DNA of 48,188 nt, from the NCBI RefSeq assembly GCF_016583825.1, contig NZ_NRRV01000041.1, positions 1 through 48,188 of the forward strand, given 5' to 3'. The DNA is from Thiohalocapsa halophila (GTDB lineage: Bacteria > Pseudomonadota > Gammaproteobacteria > Chromatiales > Chromatiaceae). A model generated the notes under the pieces. It made no database searches. It was not told the origin of the DNA and saw only the letters and a list, made by a program, of their open reading frames with translations. Shown here in pieces: positions 45,497 to 48,188 of the stretch; position 1 is the stretch's first letter; each line of letters opens with the position of its first letter. The translations under genes were made by a program, and so were the position numbers.

Positions 45497-48061
45497 ATGA
45501 CCACGGTCGTCGTCGCCGAAAAGCCGAGCGTCGCCCGCGACATCGCCGCGGTGCTGGGCGCGTCCGCCCGCGCCGAGGGCTGCCTGCGCGGCAACGGCTG
45601 GTGCATCACCTGGGCCCTGGGGCACTTGGTGCACTTCGCCGAGCCGGACGACTACGGCCCGGACTGGGCCGGGCGTTGGTCCCCGAGCCAGCTGCCGATG
45701 ATTCCGGAGCGCTGGCGGCTGCGCACGGACAAGAAGACCGTTGATCAATTCCGCATCGTCAAGGGCCTGCTCACGGCCGAGGACACCGAGCGCGTGGTCT
45801 GTGCCACGGACGCCGGCCGCGAGGGCGAGCTCATCTTCCGCCTCATTGTCGAGCACGCCCGCAGCCGCAAGCCCATCGAGCGGCTCTGGATCTCCAGCCT
45901 GACACCGGAGGCCATCCGCGCCGGCTTCGATACCCTGCGCCCCGCCGCCGACTATGCACCGCTGGCCGCCGCCGCCCGCGCCCGGGCGCAGGCGGACTGG
46001 CTGGTGGGCATGAACCTGACCCGTGCCTACACGGTGCATAACCGGGTGCTGTGCACCATCGGTCGGGTGCAGACGCCGACCCTGGCGATGATCGTCGCCC
46101 GCGATGCGGCCATCGCAAACTTCACCAAGGCCTACTTCTACGAGCTGGTGGCGCGCCTGGCGGAGGGCTTCGAGGCCAAGTACAGCAAGGACGGCGAGAC
46201 CCGCATCGAGCGGAAAGAGCACGCCGAGCGGCTGCAACGGCAGATCAGCGCCGCCATCGAGCCGCACCGCACCGGCACCGTCACCGCCGTCGACAAGAAG
46301 GTCCGCCATAACCGCCCGCCGCCGCTCTACGACCTCACCACGCTGCAGCGCGATGCCAACCGCCGCTTCGGCTTCACGGCGGCCAAGGTGTTGGAGCTGG
46401 CGCAGACCCTGTACGAGACCCACAAGCTCATCAGCTATCCGCGCACCGAGAGCCGCCACATCGGCGAGGACATGCTGCCTGAGCTGCCGGGGATTCTGGA
46501 GCAGATGGACCATCCGCTGGCCGCCGAGGCTCGTGCCCGCCTGGACGCCGGCCACCGCCTCGGCAAGGCCTATGTGGACAAGACCAAGCTCACCGACCAC
46601 CACGCCATCCTGCCCACCGCCCGGTGCCCGCCGGCCAACCTGCCGGAGCCGCTGCGCAAGATCTACGACCTGGTGGCGGCGCGCTTCGTCGCCGTGTTCC
46701 TGCCGGATCAGCGCGTGGAGGAGACCCGGGCGACGCTCGACATCGGCGGCGAGACCTTCGTCGCCAAGGGCTCCCGGGAGCTGGAGCCGGGCTGGAAGCG
46801 GGTGGAGCCGCGGCGGCGGGCCGCTGCCGAGCAGGCGGGCGGGACTGGTGACGCGGGGGAGCCGCCGGGCGCCGACGGCAAGCACGCCCGGGCCGACTCT
46901 GCCGCGTCGGAGCACCGCCCCCTGCCGCCGCTGGAGAAAGGCCAAACGGTGCACGTGGACGCACTGGACGTGGTGGAGCGCGAGACCAAGCCGCCGCGGC
47001 CCTTCGACGACGCGACCCTGCTCAACGCCATGAAGCACGCGGGCCGCGAGATCGACGACGACGCCCTGGCGGCGGCCATGAAGTCGTCGGGGCTCGGCAC
47101 CCCCGCCACCCGCGCCGAGATCATCGAAAAGCTGCTGCGCACCGGCTATATCGAGCGCCGGCGCAAGCAGCTGCGCGCCACCGACAAGGGCAAGGCGCTC
47201 ATCGCGCTGGTGGCCGAGCCCCTGCGCAGCGTCGAGCTCACCGCCGCCTGGGAGCAGCGCCTCAAGGACATCGAGCAGGGCGCCGCCGACGCCGACGCCT
47301 TCTACCGCGACATCTGCGAGCAGGTTCGGGCGCTGCTCCCGCAGGTGGCCAGCGGTCCCGCGATGACGGCGGAGCAGGTGGCCGCGGCACGGGCCGCGGC
47401 GCCGCAGCGCGGCGGGGGCAAAGGGCGCGGCGGCAAGCGTGGAAGCGGCAGCGCCGCCGGACAACGCCGAACAGGCCGCAGCCGCTCCGGCGGCGACCGA
47501 GGCACGGGGGCCGGGAATGCCGGCGAGCCCAAGTCCGCCGACCTCGGCACCTGCCCCGTATGCAAGCAGGGCGAGATCATCGAGAACACCAAGGCCTACG
47601 GCTGCGCGCGCTGGCGGGACGGCTGCGGCTTCACCATCTGGAAGACCGTCGCCGGCCACCGGCTCTCTACGGCGGAGATTAGCCAACTGATCGAGCAGGG
47701 CCGCACGGAGCAAGTCGACGACTTCAAATCCAAGGCCGGCAAGGCCTTCTCGGCCCGGCTGCGGCTGGACGACGCCGGCAAGGTGCGCCTCGACTTCGAC
47801 AAGCCGGCGCCGACCGACGACAAGCCCCGCAGCCGTGACGAGGCCGACCCGCCGGCCGAGGACGCGGACAAGCCGCCCATTGCAGAATCGCTGCAGCGCA
47901 ACCCGCTCACCTGCCCCCAATGCGGCCGAGGCCGCATCATCGAGGGCCGCCACGCCTTCGGCTGCAACCGCTGGCGCGAGGGCTGCGACTATCGAGTCCC
48001 GAAAGAGACCGACGGCCGCAGACTCACCGAAGCCGAGCTGAGGACTCTGGCCGCGCTCTAA
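45497..48061 (+). CDS. topB: DNA topoisomerase III (type IA)
   Basis: Type IA topoisomerase that decatenates DNA and resolves recombination intermediates. The 854-residue product begins with the Toprim domain (VVVAEKPSVARDIAAVLG, with ATDAGREGELIFR holding the acidic metal residues). The active-site tyrosine is Y314 in LISYPRTESRHI. HAILPT and the GLGTPATRAEIIEKL stretch are family motifs. After a low-complexity basic linker (about 640-675) two four-cysteine zinc ribbons follow, each starting with CPVCKQG or CPQCGRG and ending CGF or CDY, so the C-terminus is longer than in E. coli TopB. It also contains an insertion of about 40 residues after the GWKRVEP stretch. Confidence 0.94.
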   Translation: MTTVVVAEKPSVARDIAAVLGASARAEGCLRGNGWCITWALGHLVHFAEPDDYGPDWAGRWSPSQLPMIPERWRLRTDKKTVDQFRIVKGLLTAEDTERVVCATDAGREGELIFRLIVEHARSRKPIERLWISSLTPEAIRAGFDTLRPAADYAPLAAAARARAQADWLVGMNLTRAYTVHNRVLCTIGRVQTPTLAMIVARDAAIANFTKAYFYELVARLAEGFEAKYSKDGETRIERKEHAERLQRQISAAIEPHRTGTVTAVDKKVRHNRPPPLYDLTTLQRDANRRFGFTAAKVLELAQTLYETHKLISYPRTESRHIGEDMLPELPGILEQMDHPLAAEARARLDAGHRLGKAYVDKTKLTDHHAILPTARCPPANLPEPLRKIYDLVAARFVAVFLPDQRVEETRATLDIGGETFVAKGSRELEPGWKRVEPRRRAAAEQAGGTGDAGEPPGADGKHARADSAASEHRPLPPLEKGQTVHVDALDVVERETKPPRPFDDATLLNAMKHAGREIDDDALAAAMKSSGLGTPATRAEIIEKLLRTGYIERRRKQLRATDKGKALIALVAEPLRSVELTAAWEQRLKDIEQGAADADAFYRDICEQVRALLPQVASGPAMTAEQVAAARAAAPQRGGGKGRGGKRGSGSAAGQRRTGRSRSGGDRGTGAGNAGEPKSADLGTCPVCKQGEIIENTKAYGCARWRDGCGFTIWKTVAGHRLSTAEISQLIEQGRTEQVDDFKSKAGKAFSARLRLDDAGKVRLDFDKPAPTDDKPRSRDEADPPAEDADKPPIAESLQRNPLTCPQCGRGRIIEGRHAFGCNRWREGCDYRVPKETDGRRLTEAELRTLAAL

Positions 48062-48110
48062 AAAAAGGGGTCAGAGCCGAATGGCACTAACTTAAGCGGC
48101 GTCTTCATAA
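48062..48110. other. Mobile-element-like motif after topB
   Basis: Directly after the topB TAA comes an A tract and GGGGTCAGAGCCGAATGGC. Very similar strings (GGGGTCAGAGTCGAAT) recur between genes in many gammaproteobacteria, often beside REP-associated or IS200-type transposases. This link is from general memory, not from a search. The motif precedes the end of a minus-strand gene that runs off the window. Confidence 0.35.
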
Positions 48111-48116
48111 AAACAG

Positions 48117-48188
48117 TCACTTAGCGAAGCGCTTGGCCTGCAACCCGAACAGCTCCAGGCCGTCCGACATGCGAAGACCGCCCGCTTG
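48117..48188 (-). CDS. 3' end of an unidentified minus-strand gene
   Basis: The last 23 codons read QAGGLRMSDGLELFGLQAKR then FAK and TGA at 48119-48117. The composition is protein-like and the stop is followed by the repeat motif described above. A transposase C-terminus is possible because of that motif, but the peptide is too short to assign a family. Confidence 0.4.
   Translation of the reverse strand, partial: QAGGLRMSDGLELFGLQAKRFAK

Overview
The window reads as chromosomal DNA of a high-GC gammaproteobacterium, most likely a phototrophic purple sulfur bacterium of the Chromatiales type. RapA, ribosomal protein S20 and a CioAB-type cytochrome bd suggest Gammaproteobacteria. A PpsR/CrtJ photosynthesis regulator directly upstream of a kinase-less bacteriophytochrome, together with two carotenoid cleavage oxygenases, suggests a phototroph. 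The taxonomic placement is inference from gene content, not from a marker comparison.

Layout. (1) 1-8.2 kb is an accessory region of decayed defence genes: a possible ssb tail, an IS66 remnant, McrBC with an in-frame amber codon in mcrB, a TumA-like orphan antitoxin, a truncated hsdM, an intact VapBC pair embedded in the type I restriction operon, an hsdR with two frameshifts, and a ribbon-helix-helix/YgiT zinc-finger antitoxin-like pair. (2) 8.3-11.7 kb is a SEDS glycosyltransferase/penicillin-binding protein pair separated by a palindromic repeat cluster. (3) 11.9-16 kb holds two RPE65-type carotenoid oxygenases in opposite orientation with a YajD-type HNH nuclease between them. (4) 16-21 kb is housekeeping and miscellaneous: coiled-coil protein, GNAT, MurG-like glycosyltransferase, cupin, S20, AAA/PD-(D/E)XK protein. 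(5) 21.1-24.4 kb is cioAB with a perfect inverted repeat before the start and an unrecognised coding-like reading frame after it. (6) 24.5-30.6 kb is the light-regulation block ppsR-bphP followed by a PrpE-like acyl-CoA synthetase. (7) 30.7-36.3 kb carries a DUF6064-like membrane protein, a Tat-exported aldo/keto reductase, RapA and a dihaem cytochrome c. (8) 36.7-48.1 kb is a run of plus-strand genes: SOUL haem protein, alpha/beta hydrolase, menF, menD, an unrecognised protein, K+-dependent hppA and topB.

The functional centre is the PpsR-BphP pair. It has the domain layout of the Rhodopseudomonas palustris BphP1-PpsR2 system, in which a far-red sensor binds and inactivates a photosynthesis repressor. 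This PpsR has one cysteine only, so the usual redox disulfide seems absent and light could be its main input. MenF/MenD (naphthoquinone), CioAB (quinol oxidation), cytochrome c and the membrane pyrophosphatase fit a cell that switches between anaerobic photosynthesis and microaerobic respiration.

Intergenic space is unusually structured. There are three palindromic repeat families and two families of 7-bp tandem repeats whose unit ends in TGA. Some of these arrays begin exactly at a gene's stop codon (rapA, hppA) and so place stops in successive frames. No tRNA, rRNA or CRISPR array was seen.
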